Shown here one piece after another: positions 8,790 to 17,060 of a stretch of 64,000 bases of DNA; position 1 is the first letter of the stretch; each line of letters begins with the position of its first letter. Made by a program: the position numbers and the translations under genes. The notes beneath the pieces were generated by a model. It did no database searches. It had not been told where the DNA came from and saw nothing but the letters and a program-made list of their open reading frames with translations. Source of the stretch: Hyphomicrobiaceae bacterium (lineage in GTDB: Bacteria; Pseudomonadota; Alphaproteobacteria; Rhizobiales; Methyloligellaceae); contig JALCBY010000009.1 of NCBI GenBank assembly GCA_028066055.1, forward strand, positions 73,430 to 137,429. Reading direction: 5' to 3'.

Positions 8790-10274
8790 CTATGTGGGGT
8801 ATCGGTGTTGTTGAGAATTCGTAATCAACCTCGCGAGACGCCGGATGCCCGGTTCGATCATTTCTGAGTCTATCGAAGAAAATCCCAGACGGAACTCAGG
8901 CACACTGCCGCGGGCATTTGAGAAATATATCCGCCCGGGCTCGATGATAACGCCAACATTCAGAGCCTTGCGCGCCAACACATCGCTGTCGAGTCCTTTC
9001 GGGCCGCTCACCCAGAAGCTCGTTCCTCCGAATGTGGGCATACGACCGGATTCCGGCAGATACGCCTCAAGAGCATCGCACATCGCTTCCCATCGCAACC
9101 GGTAAGCACGTTCGAGACGTTTGATGAGGGCGTCGTGATAGCCCAGCGCAAGAAACAGCGCGACCGCACGCTGATTGTTGTTCGGCGTATGACGAACCAT
9201 CAGCCGCCGCAGCGCCCTCAATTCGTCGACGAGTTCCTTCGGACCGACAAGAAAGCCCATCCGCAGGCCGGGGAACAGTGTTTTCGAAAGCGATCCGACG
9301 TAGATCACGCGCCCGTCACGATCCAGGGATTTGAGCGCGGGACAGGGTTCGCCGATATAGTTTGTCTCAAACTCATAGTCGTCCTCGACAATAATGAGAT
9401 CGTTTGCCCGCGCCGCATCCAACAGTTCGGACCGGCGATCCCGCGGCATGGTCACGGTCGTCGGGAACTGGTGGCTCGGTGTCGTGAATACAACGTCGGC
9501 GCGGCCCAGCCTTTCGTCGACCACCATGCCGCTGTGATCCAGGTCAATCGGCATCATTCGATCCGTTCGGAGCCGGAAGATATTACGGACATCGGGATAG
9601 CCGGGTTCTTCCATGGCGACGACCGTGTCACGCGTGACGAGAAGACTCGCGAGCAGATAGAGCGCATTCTGGGCCCCAAGCGTGACGAGGATTTCGTCGT
9701 CCCGCGCCATGATTCCGCGCCGCGGGAGGATGCGCGTCCTGATCTGCTCGACCAGCATCGGATCGTCACGGTCCCGTAAATCGCTGGTCCAGGCATCGAT
9801 CCACTGCTTGCCGAGCGCCTGGCGGTTGCATTCGCGCCACTCGGCGATCGGAAACAGTTTGTGATCCACCTGCCCATAGATGAATGGGTAGGGATAATCC
9901 TGCCAGTCGGCGGGTTTGTGGATGTTGTCCTGAACGCTGGGATGCACCCGGAACCGCCTCTCCCAGTCCAACGCCGAGGGATCGCCGCGATCGTCGAGCA
10001 ACGGACTTTGGGCACGTCCGTTCAGGATCTCCTCGTTCACATAGTAACCGGAACGCTCACGCGCGACGATGTAGCCGTCGTCGATCAGACCCTGGTAGGC
10101 CAGGACGACCGTGTTGCGGGAAACTCCGAGCTGTCTCGCCATCTGCCGGCTGGACGGAATGCGGTCATGGACCGGAAGCTGACCGCCAAGAATTGCAGAT
10201 ACGAGGACTTCCCGTATCTGAGCCTGGAGGCTCATTTTGCCGGCCGCCGGCAACTGAAACAATGACTCACGCAT
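8790..10274 (-). CDS. MocR/GntR-type regulator with aminotransferase domain, TauR-like
   Basis: The start is placed at the ATG giving MRESLFQLPAAGK, the usual MocR beginning, for a 494-residue product. Residues 1-78 form a GntR-type winged helix (IPSSRQMARQLGVSRNTVVLAYQ). The rest is a class I aminotransferase fold with the PLP lysine K331 in GSLSKTLFPG and VEDDYEFE at about 296-303. Proteins of this type use PLP and a ligand to switch transcription; TauR of Rhodobacter capsulatus is a well-known example controlling taurine use. It is divergent from the aminotransferase gene, with about 176 bp between the two starts, so it probably acts there. The ligand is inferred from context only. Confidence 0.9.
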   Translation of the reverse strand: MRESLFQLPAAGKMSLQAQIREVLVSAILGGQLPVHDRIPSSRQMARQLGVSRNTVVLAYQGLIDDGYIVARERSGYYVNEEILNGRAQSPLLDDRGDPSALDWERRFRVHPSVQDNIHKPADWQDYPYPFIYGQVDHKLFPIAEWRECNRQALGKQWIDAWTSDLRDRDDPMLVEQIRTRILPRRGIMARDDEILVTLGAQNALYLLASLLVTRDTVVAMEEPGYPDVRNIFRLRTDRMMPIDLDHSGMVVDERLGRADVVFTTPSHQFPTTVTMPRDRRSELLDAARANDLIIVEDDYEFETNYIGEPCPALKSLDRDGRVIYVGSLSKTLFPGLRMGFLVGPKELVDELRALRRLMVRHTPNNNQRAVALFLALGYHDALIKRLERAYRLRWEAMCDALEAYLPESGRMPTFGGTSFWVSGPKGLDSDVLARKALNVGVIIEPGRIYFSNARGSVPEFRLGFSSIDSEMIEPGIRRLARLITNSQQHRYPT

Positions 10275-10315
10275 CCACTGGTCCCACCGAAACCATAGAA
10301 TTGGCTCTAGGATGA

Positions 10316-10354
10316 GTCCAAAATCAAAGAGTAGCTTGGAGAGCAGGTTTGGAC
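10316..10354. promoter_or_regulatory. candidate operator between the MocR regulator and the aminotransferase gene
   Basis: GTCCAAA at 10316-10322 and TTTGGAC at 10348-10354 form an inverted pair 25 bp apart. A further CTTGGA at 10335-10340 makes a direct repeat with TTTGGA, 13 bp away. MocR-type regulators often bind spaced repeats in the divergent region they share with their target, and this lies in exactly that place. The match is short and could be chance. Confidence 0.3.
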
Positions 10355-10450
10355 AAGCTGGCAGGGGTCGAATGCCCTGCCGGAAAAATTGATGCCGTGC
10401 ACGGCGTTTCTGCAGACGCCGTTCACCAACTAAGGCGGGAAACACAAAAA

Positions 10451-11767
10451 ATGCAATATTCGGCCAATACTCTCGAACATCACTGGATGCCGTTCACACC
10501 CAACAGGGAGTTCAAGGACGCTCCGCGGCTGGTCGTGAAGAGCAAGGGTGTCGAACTGTGGGATCATCACGGAAATCGGCTGCTCGACGGGTCTTCCGGG
10601 CTGTTTTGCGTGGCCGCCGGCCACGGGCGCGAGGAAATCGCCAAGGCCGTTCATTCCGCACTGATGGAGAACGACTATACGGCACCGTTCAATCTCGGCC
10701 ATCCCACATCGTTTGAGCTTGCACGGATGGTCGCGGCGATCACGCCGGAAGAGATCAATCACGTGTTCTTCACGAACTCGGGTTCGGAATCGATCGATAC
10801 CGCGCTCAAGATCGCCATGGCCTATCACCGTTCGCGCGGCGAGGGGCAGCGCACCCGCTTCGTTTCACGCGAGCGCGCCTATCACGGTGTCAACATCGGC
10901 GGTACCTCACTGTCGGGCATGGTCAAAAACCGCGAAACCTTTTCAGGCGTGATGCCGAACGTTGTTTGCATGCGCCACACATGGCTTGAGGAGAACCGCT
11001 TCACCCGCGGTCAGCCCGAGCATGGCGCGGAACTCGCCGAAGACCTGCAGCGCATGGTCGACACCTATGGCGGCACGACCATCGCCGCCTGCTTTGTCGA
11101 ACCGATCGCGGGATCGACGGGCACGCTTGTTCCGCCGAAGGGATATCTGCAGCGTCTTCGCGAAATCTGCGATGCCAATGGTATCCTGCTCGTGTTCGAC
11201 GAGGTGATCTGCGGCTTCGGACGTCTCGGCGCGCCGTTCGCGGCACAGGCTTTTGGCGTGACACCCGACATCATGACCATGGCAAAAGCGCTGACGAATG
11301 GCGCCCAGCCGATGGGCGCTGTCGCGGTCCGCGACGACATTTACGACACGATTGTGAATGCCGCACCCGAAGGCGCCATCGAACTCTTTCATGGCTACAC
11401 CTATTCCGCACACCCGGCGGCGTGCGCGGCAGGCATCGCGACACAGAAAATCTATCAGGACGAAAAGCTGTTCGACCGGGCCGACGAATTGTCCGACTAC
11501 TTCCTGGACAAGGTGTTTGCCCTCCAGGACATCGATCTCGTGACCGATATCCGCGGATACGGGATGCTGACGGGGATAGACGTGAAGCCCGGCGTCGTGC
11601 CTGGCATTCGCGGCACCAAGATTCAGAAGGCCCTCTTCCATAATGGCATTCACATCAAGTTCACGGGCGACGCCGGCATCTTTGCGCCACCGCTTGTAAC
11701 CACGCGCGAACAGATCGACGAGATGATCGGTGTCGTGCGTGAAACGCTGGAGACCTTCAAGGACTAG
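10451..11767 (+). CDS. omega-amino acid:pyruvate aminotransferase (taurine or beta-alanine type)
   Basis: The start MQYSANTLEHHWMPFTPN fits the family; upstream in-frame starts would add unconserved residues. The 438-residue protein is a class III PLP aminotransferase, with the PLP lysine K279 in TMAKALTNGAQPMGA and the cofactor aspartate D250 in VFDEV. HWMPF, HVFFTNSGSES, YHGVN and HGYTYSAHPAACAAG match beta-alanine/omega-amino acid:pyruvate transaminases. It would move the amino group of a terminal amine to pyruvate, giving alanine. Between a MocR regulator, alanine dehydrogenase and TauABC, taurine or hypotaurine is the likely substrate. Family resemblance alone would favour beta-alanine. 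Confidence 0.88.
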   Translation: MQYSANTLEHHWMPFTPNREFKDAPRLVVKSKGVELWDHHGNRLLDGSSGLFCVAAGHGREEIAKAVHSALMENDYTAPFNLGHPTSFELARMVAAITPEEINHVFFTNSGSESIDTALKIAMAYHRSRGEGQRTRFVSRERAYHGVNIGGTSLSGMVKNRETFSGVMPNVVCMRHTWLEENRFTRGQPEHGAELAEDLQRMVDTYGGTTIAACFVEPIAGSTGTLVPPKGYLQRLREICDANGILLVFDEVICGFGRLGAPFAAQAFGVTPDIMTMAKALTNGAQPMGAVAVRDDIYDTIVNAAPEGAIELFHGYTYSAHPAACAAGIATQKIYQDEKLFDRADELSDYFLDKVFALQDIDLVTDIRGYGMLTGIDVKPGVVPGIRGTKIQKALFHNGIHIKFTGDAGIFAPPLVTTREQIDEMIGVVRETLETFKD

Positions 11768-11859
11768 GTTGGCAAGGGAGCTCCATGGGTTCGCTGGACG
11801 CTGGCGTCGGTTCGTAGAACAATGCAACTCAGTTTGTAGCTAAGTAGGGAGGAACGAGT

Positions 11860-12873
11860 ATGAGGAAATTTTTTTCGACCATAGCCGGTGCCGTGTTCGC
11901 ACTGACGCTCACCTTTGCCGGTGTGCAAGCGAACGAAGTGACCATCGGATACCAGCAGGTTTTCAACCCGTGGAAAGTCGCAATTGCGAACAGCGATTTC
12001 GAAAAAGCCACCGGTTACAAGATCAACTGGAAGAAGTTTGACTCAGGCGCAAAGGTCATCACAGCGATGGCGTCCGGCGATGTGCATATCGCGATGGCCG
12101 GATCGAGCCCGATTGCTGCGGGCGTAAGCCGCGGCCTGCCGATCAAGCTGTTCTGGATCGTCGAGAACATCAACGACGCCGAGGCGCTGGTCGTGCGCAA
12201 CGGCTCAGGCATCGAGAAGCCTGCAGACCTGAAGGGTAAGAAACTCGGCGTGCCCTTCGTTTCCACCACCCACTTCCATACCCTGTTCGCGCTTGAGGTG
12301 AACAAGATCGACCCGAAGGAAGTGAAACTTCTCAACATGCAGCCGAACGCGATTGCCGCTGCATGGGAACGTGGCGACATTGACGCGGCTTTCATCTGGG
12401 ATCCGGCCCTCGGCCGCATCAAGAAGTCGGGTTCGGTGCTGCTAACGTCCGGCGATCTTTCAAAGCTCGGCAAGGCGACGTTTGACGGCATGATCGTCAC
12501 CAACGATTTTGCAGGCAAAAATGCCAAGTTCATGTGCCAGTTCGTCAAGGGCATGGCTGCCGCGGACAAGGCCTATCGCGACAACCCGGCAAACTTCGGC
12601 CCCGACTCTGAAAACGCGAAAAAGATCGTGAAGATGGTCGGTGGTGAAGCGAAGAATGTCGCCGGTGTCCTGGCGCTCTATGACTTCCCGGACCTGAAAG
12701 CTCAGGCTTCCAACGCGTGGCTTGGCGGCGGCAAGGACGGCGGCGCGGCAAAGGCCCTCTTCTTCACATCGGAGTTCCTGAAGAAGGAGAAGAAGGTTGA
12801 CGACCTCTTGCCCGACTACGGCGCCGTGGTAACGGACAAGTTCGTTAAAGCAGCGCTAGCAGGCGACTGCTGA
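11860..12873 (+). CDS. tauA: taurine ABC transporter substrate-binding protein
   Basis: GGGAGGAA precedes the ATG. A signal peptide (MRKFFSTIAGAVFALTLTFAGVQA) leads into a 337-residue TauA-like protein. TauA-type segments are clear: WKKFDSGAKVITAMASGDV, AGSSPIAAGVSRGLPI, LKGKKLGVPFVSTTHFH and AIAAAWERGDIDAAFIWDPAL. The protein would bind taurine or a similar sulfonate in the periplasm. It lies 92 bp behind the aminotransferase and is followed by an intrinsic terminator before the ATPase gene, an arrangement that yields more binding protein than permease. Confidence 0.92.
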   Translation: MRKFFSTIAGAVFALTLTFAGVQANEVTIGYQQVFNPWKVAIANSDFEKATGYKINWKKFDSGAKVITAMASGDVHIAMAGSSPIAAGVSRGLPIKLFWIVENINDAEALVVRNGSGIEKPADLKGKKLGVPFVSTTHFHTLFALEVNKIDPKEVKLLNMQPNAIAAAWERGDIDAAFIWDPALGRIKKSGSVLLTSGDLSKLGKATFDGMIVTNDFAGKNAKFMCQFVKGMAAADKAYRDNPANFGPDSENAKKIVKMVGGEAKNVAGVLALYDFPDLKAQASNAWLGGGKDGGAAKALFFTSEFLKKEKKVDDLLPDYGAVVTDKFVKAALAGDC

Positions 12874-12886
12874 GATAGCATCTCGC

Positions 12887-12917
12887 AAGGCGGCCTCGGC
12901 AGAGGCCGCCTTTTTTC
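12887..12917 (+). terminator. intrinsic terminator between tauA and tauB
   Basis: AAGGCGGCCTC (12887-12897) pairs with GAGGCCGCCTT (12902-12912) around the loop GGCA, followed by more T residues to 12916. Partial termination here would set the ratio of binding protein to transporter core. Confidence 0.85.
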
Positions 12918-12955
12918 TTTTCTTCTCTTTTTCAAGAGACCTGGAGGCGACCAAA

Positions 12956-13840
12956 ATGGCTCAGGTCAAATCACGATCAAAACCAAAGCGGGCCAAGACC
13001 ACCCGAAAAAAAAGTACTGGTTCGGCGGCAGCAAATGAGCAGGCAACGCTGCGGGCCGAAGAAGTTACCGTCATCTACCCCACCGCGCTTGGCGAGGGCG
13101 TTCATGCGCTGGAGAAAGTATCACTTTCAATGGGTCCTGGAGATTTTGTTGTTGCGCTCGGAGCATCCGGTTGCGGCAAGACAACTTTTCTGAATCTTCT
13201 CGCAGGCTTCATTCAGCCAACCCATGGCCAGGTGACGCTTGGAGGCAAACCAATAGCAGGTCCGGGCGCGGACCGCGGTGTGGTGTTTCAGAAACACGCG
13301 CTTCTGCCGTGGCTCAAGGTTCTGCAAAATGTCACCTTCGGGTTGAAACTTCAGGGCGTTCAGAAAGAGAAACGCCGCGAGATGGCGCGCAAATACATCA
13401 ACCTTGTTGGCCTCAAGGACTTCGAAGACAAGAACATCTACGAGCTGTCGGGCGGCATGCAGCAACGTGTCGGTTTGGCAAGAGCGCTGACAAGCGATCC
13501 GGCGGCCCTTCTCATGGATGAGCCGCTCGGCGCCCTTGATGCGCTGACGCGCGACAATATGCAGGAGCTCATTCTCGACGTATGGCGGGAGACCAACAAA
13601 GCAATCTTCTTCATCACCCACAGCGTCGAGGAAGCGCTGTTTCTGGCAACGAAGCTGATCGTCATGTCACCGCGCCCCGGGCGCATCACGCACGAATACG
13701 ATCTCGATTTCTGCCATCGGTTCTTCGAGTGCCGGGACGCGCGCAAGGTCAAGTCCATGCCGGACTTCATAAAGATGCGCGAGGAAATCATCACCATCAT
13801 TCGTGGTGACGAGCTTGAAGGGGGGAATATCCATGTCTGA
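12956..13840 (+). CDS. tauB: taurine-type ABC transporter ATP-binding protein
   Basis: The 294-residue ATPase has Walker A GASGCGKTT at 69-77, the signature LSGGMQQRVGLARAL, and Walker B with LLMDEPLGALD, plus the switch histidine in FFITHSVEEAL. This is the SsuB/TauB/NrtD branch. A lysine- and arginine-rich extension of about 30 residues precedes the domain (KSRSKPKRAKTTRKKS), longer than in E. coli TauB. The start is supported by GGAGGCGACC upstream. The 3' end overlaps the permease gene by 8 bases. Confidence 0.92.
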   Translation: MAQVKSRSKPKRAKTTRKKSTGSAAANEQATLRAEEVTVIYPTALGEGVHALEKVSLSMGPGDFVVALGASGCGKTTFLNLLAGFIQPTHGQVTLGGKPIAGPGADRGVVFQKHALLPWLKVLQNVTFGLKLQGVQKEKRREMARKYINLVGLKDFEDKNIYELSGGMQQRVGLARALTSDPAALLMDEPLGALDALTRDNMQELILDVWRETNKAIFFITHSVEEALFLATKLIVMSPRPGRITHEYDLDFCHRFFECRDARKVKSMPDFIKMREEIITIIRGDELEGGNIHV

Positions 13841-14708
13841 CGTGACCGTACGCGAAGGCGCGTATCTTTCCCGTTTCGGAAAGCTTTTCTCGGCGGGGCC
13901 CGTAAAGCCCGGCGACTCGTTCGGTGCACCGGGCATGGGCAATTCCACATCCATCGCCATTGCTACCGCCATCGCACTGTTCGCATTGTGGTGGATCGTA
14001 ACCGCGCCCGGACTGGGGCCGATGATCAAGCCGCTGTTCCTGCCCTCCCCGGGGCAGGTCTGGGCCAAGTTCATCTCAGTCTCAACGGAAGGGTATCAGG
14101 ACCGCACACTCGGAGAGCATACCTGGGCGAGCGTTCAGCGGATTTTCGTTGCATTTTTCCTGGCAGCGGTCATCGGCATTCCGATTGGCATCGCCATGGC
14201 AACCAACCGTGTCTTCCGTGGCATTTTCGATCCGCCGATCGAGTTTTATCGTCCGCTGCCGCCGTTGGGCTATCTGCCGCTCACCGTCATCTGGTTCGGG
14301 ATCGGTGAAACGCAAAAGCTGGTGCTGCTGTTTCTGGCAATGTTCGCACCCATGGTGCTCAACACGCGGGCCGGTGTGAGATCCGTCGCCATCGAGCAAA
14401 TTCACGCGGCCTACTCGCTCGGCGCAAGCCGGGCGCAGGTTCTGTGGCATGTCATTCTCAAGGGAGCGATGCCGGAAATACTCACCGGCATGCGAATCGG
14501 CATCGGATTCGGCTGGACTACACTCGTGGCCGCCGAGCTGGTTGCAACCGAGTCAGGCCTTGGTGCGATGATCATGAGCGCATCGGAGTTCCTTGTAACC
14601 TCCGTCGTCATCATGGGTATCATTGTTATCGGTATTATCGCCTATTCGTTCGACCTCCTCATGCGATGGATCGAGAGAAAGGTCGTGCCCTGGAAAGGAC
14701 GCGTGTAA
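13833..14708 (+). CDS. tauC: taurine-type ABC transporter permease
   Basis: The start ATG at 13833 follows GAAGGGGGGAA and overlaps the end of tauB; the product is 291 residues. It has about six membrane helices and the EAA-type loop EQIHAAYSLGASRAQVLWHVILKGAMPEI, by which it couples to the ATPase. It belongs to the SsuC/TauC family. With TauA and TauB it completes the importer. A strong intrinsic terminator ends the unit at 14715-14749. Confidence 0.92.
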   Translation: MSDVTVREGAYLSRFGKLFSAGPVKPGDSFGAPGMGNSTSIAIATAIALFALWWIVTAPGLGPMIKPLFLPSPGQVWAKFISVSTEGYQDRTLGEHTWASVQRIFVAFFLAAVIGIPIGIAMATNRVFRGIFDPPIEFYRPLPPLGYLPLTVIWFGIGETQKLVLLFLAMFAPMVLNTRAGVRSVAIEQIHAAYSLGASRAQVLWHVILKGAMPEILTGMRIGIGFGWTTLVAAELVATESGLGAMIMSASEFLVTSVVIMGIIVIGIIAYSFDLLMRWIERKVVPWKGRV

Positions 14709-14714
14709 GGATGG

Positions 14715-14749
14715 AAAAGCGCCGGTTCCGATTGGAACCGGCGTTTTTT
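14715..14749 (+). terminator. intrinsic terminator after tauC
   Basis: CGCCGGTTCC (14720-14729) pairs with GGAACCGGCG (14734-14743) around GATT, followed by TTTTTT and preceded by AAAA. The symmetry means it could also work on the minus strand. Confidence 0.85.
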
Positions 14750-14768
14750 GTGTATATGACGCCTGCCG

Positions 14769-15962
14769 ATGAGTGACACTCCCGCCGGTACGTTCCGCCG
14801 CATTGTCTGGCCCCTTGCCGTGGCGGAAACCATTGTCTGGGCCGCGATGTATTATTCCTTTCCAGCCCTATTGCTGGAGTGGGAAGCCGACCTTGGCTGG
14901 AGTAAAACGGAACTCACCGGCGCCCTCACTCTGTCCCTGCTGGTCTCCGCGGCTTCGTCACCATTCGCCGGACGCATCATCGATCACGGTCACGGCCGTG
15001 TTCTGCTGACAGGCAGTGCGCTCAGCGGCGCAATTCTGCTCGTCCTGCTGTCCCAGGTCACCAGTCTTTGGCAGTTCTATGCGGTGTGGATTTTGATCGG
15101 TCTCGCCATGTCCGGATGCCTGTATGACGCGTGCTTCGCGATCCTGACCCATACGATGGGTGATCAGGCGAAGCGAGCCATCACCCTCGTCACGTTGGTC
15201 GCGGGACTGGCGGGAACCGTGTCTTTCCCGAGCGCAAACGCTCTTGCCTCACTCTTCGGCTGGCGCGTCGCTCTGGATGTCTTTGCACTTGTAATCGTCG
15301 TCGTCGCAGTGCCGCTGTTCTGGCACGCCTCGGGCCGTGCGCATAGCCACTCCCGTCATGAGCCTCTCCCGGTGGGTCGCAAGTTGGATGCCGGGCTGCG
15401 CCTCATCCGCTCTCCGCTATTCTGGTGTCTGGCCCTGTGCTTCGTCACCATGGCGGTCAATCACGGTGTCATTATCAATCATCTTCTGCCGATTCTCGAC
15501 GCGCGCGGTGTGCACAACGAAACAGCCATTCTTGCGATTTCCATGATCGGACCCATGCAGGTTGCGGGCCGTCTGGCCATGATGGCGGCCGAACGGCATG
15601 TCGCCACGAGCTTCATCTTCATGACCTGCACGTTTGCCGCCGCAATCGCCTCGCTCTCACTTTACTGGGCGGCCGCGATCCCGGCCCTGCTGGTCAGTTT
15701 CGTACTCCTTCAGGGGGCGGGACACGGCGTTGTCAGCATCGTGCGGCCGGTCATCATTGCCGATTATCTGGGCCGGCAGGACTTCGGCCTCGTTTCTGGT
15801 GTTCTGGCATCGTTTTTTATGGTGGGTTCTGCCTTCGCTCCCACCATCGGATCGGTGATCTGGGAATGGGGCGGGTATGACCGGGTGATCCAGTTCACCT
15901 TCGCAATTGCACTGGTAGCGTTTTGCACGCTCGTGGTGGCACGATTGATCGCGGGGCGCTAG
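14769..15962 (+). CDS. MFS transporter
   Basis: The 397-residue protein has about 12 hydrophobic helices in two halves separated by a polar, histidine-containing loop near residue 195 (GRAHSHSRHEPLPVG). The loop between helices 2 and 3 carries GRIIDHGHGRVLL, a form of the MFS motif A. Substrate and direction are unknown. It begins 60 bp after the tauC stop, beyond the terminator, on the same strand, so a link to sulfonate metabolism (for example export of a product) is possible but unproven. The next gene is convergent. Confidence 0.85.
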   Translation: MSDTPAGTFRRIVWPLAVAETIVWAAMYYSFPALLLEWEADLGWSKTELTGALTLSLLVSAASSPFAGRIIDHGHGRVLLTGSALSGAILLVLLSQVTSLWQFYAVWILIGLAMSGCLYDACFAILTHTMGDQAKRAITLVTLVAGLAGTVSFPSANALASLFGWRVALDVFALVIVVVAVPLFWHASGRAHSHSRHEPLPVGRKLDAGLRLIRSPLFWCLALCFVTMAVNHGVIINHLLPILDARGVHNETAILAISMIGPMQVAGRLAMMAAERHVATSFIFMTCTFAAAIASLSLYWAAAIPALLVSFVLLQGAGHGVVSIVRPVIIADYLGRQDFGLVSGVLASFFMVGSAFAPTIGSVIWEWGGYDRVIQFTFAIALVAFCTLVVARLIAGR

Positions 15963-15980
15963 CCGCGCAATCGCGGGTGT

Positions 15981-17036
15981 CTAGCGGAAGGACTTGTTTA
16001 TCTTCTGAAGCACTGCATTGCCCGGACACAGCTTGTCCATTGAAACGGCGTTCAGCGGCTCCTGCGTCGTGTTCAGCAATGCATGCAGATCTGCCTCATC
16101 CTCATCGATATAGAGAAGACCGGTTACAACCTGGCCGCGCTCATAACGCTTTCGCAGCGTCGCCAGCGCGCTGTCGGCATCGCGCGGGTCATACTCGTCG
16201 TCGAGCTTGTGCAGGCGCATGAGCGAACCGTCATGCATGGGCACGCTCACCGTCTCGCCCTCGTCATACTGTGCGGTGATCTCCTGCATCTTCGGCACGA
16301 AGTCGAGCCGGCCCATGGTCTCGTTGTGGGTGCGGACATGACCGTAGCTCTTGGTCGAAGCATCGTGATCGTTGAACGTCACGCACGGCGAAATGATATC
16401 GAGAAAGGCAAAACCATTATACCGCAACGCCGCCTTGATTAGCGGCACCAGCTGTCCCTTGTCGCCGGAAAAGCTGCGTCCGACGAAACCCGCTCCAAGC
16501 TGGATCGCCAGCGTGCACAGATCAAACGCTTCAAACAGGTTCGCCTCGCCCTTCTTGGACTTCGAGACCTTGTCGTTGGTGGCGGAGAACTGACCCTTGG
16601 TCAGCCCGTAAGTGCCGTTATTCTCGACAATGTAGGCCATGTTTATCCGGCGGCGCATCGCGTGGCAGAACTGACCCAATCCAATGGACGCCGTGTCGCC
16701 GTCGCCGGAGACGCCGAGATAAATGAGATCGCGGTTGGCAAGGTTCGCGCCGGTCGCAATGGAAGGCATGCGTCCGTGCACCGAATTGAAGCCATGGCTG
16801 CGATTCAGGAAATAGGTCGGCGTCTTCGATGAACAACCGATGCCGGACAGCTTGGCAAGCCGGTGCGCGGGAAGGTCGAGCTCGAAGCAGGCCTCGATAA
16901 TGGCCGCGGAAATCGAATCGTGGCCGCAGCCGGCGCACAGCGTCGAAACCAGCCCTTCATAGTCGCGGCGGGTCAGGCCCAGCTCGTTCTTCGGCAGGTC
17001 CGGGTGTTTCACCAGCGGTTTCTTCATATAGGTCAT
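15981..17036 (-). CDS. korB: 2-oxoacid:acceptor oxidoreductase, beta subunit
   Basis: The 351-residue TPP-binding subunit has TLCAGCGHDSI near the N terminus and the TPP motif VSGDGDTASIG. NNGTYGLTKGQFSAT follows. In this family the beta subunit holds thiamine diphosphate and an iron-sulfur cluster and decarboxylates the 2-oxoacid. It is the third gene of a minus-strand operon, 24 bp after the alpha/gamma gene. Together with the flavoprotein it matches the gene set described for the KorABC 2-oxoglutarate:NADP oxidoreductase of Azoarcus evansii. Pyruvate or another oxoacid cannot be excluded. Confidence 0.85.
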   Translation of the reverse strand: MTYMKKPLVKHPDLPKNELGLTRRDYEGLVSTLCAGCGHDSISAAIIEACFELDLPAHRLAKLSGIGCSSKTPTYFLNRSHGFNSVHGRMPSIATGANLANRDLIYLGVSGDGDTASIGLGQFCHAMRRRINMAYIVENNGTYGLTKGQFSATNDKVSKSKKGEANLFEAFDLCTLAIQLGAGFVGRSFSGDKGQLVPLIKAALRYNGFAFLDIISPCVTFNDHDASTKSYGHVRTHNETMGRLDFVPKMQEITAQYDEGETVSVPMHDGSLMRLHKLDDEYDPRDADSALATLRKRYERGQVVTGLLYIDEDEADLHALLNTTQEPLNAVSMDKLCPGNAVLQKINKSFR

Positions 17037-17060
17037 GAGATCCTGGTCTCCTCGTGGCCC

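Noticed and set aside
15963..15992. GC-rich inverted sequence between the convergent MFS and korB genes as a terminator
   Set aside because: The stem is about 5 bp with no T run; transcription there may end by other means.
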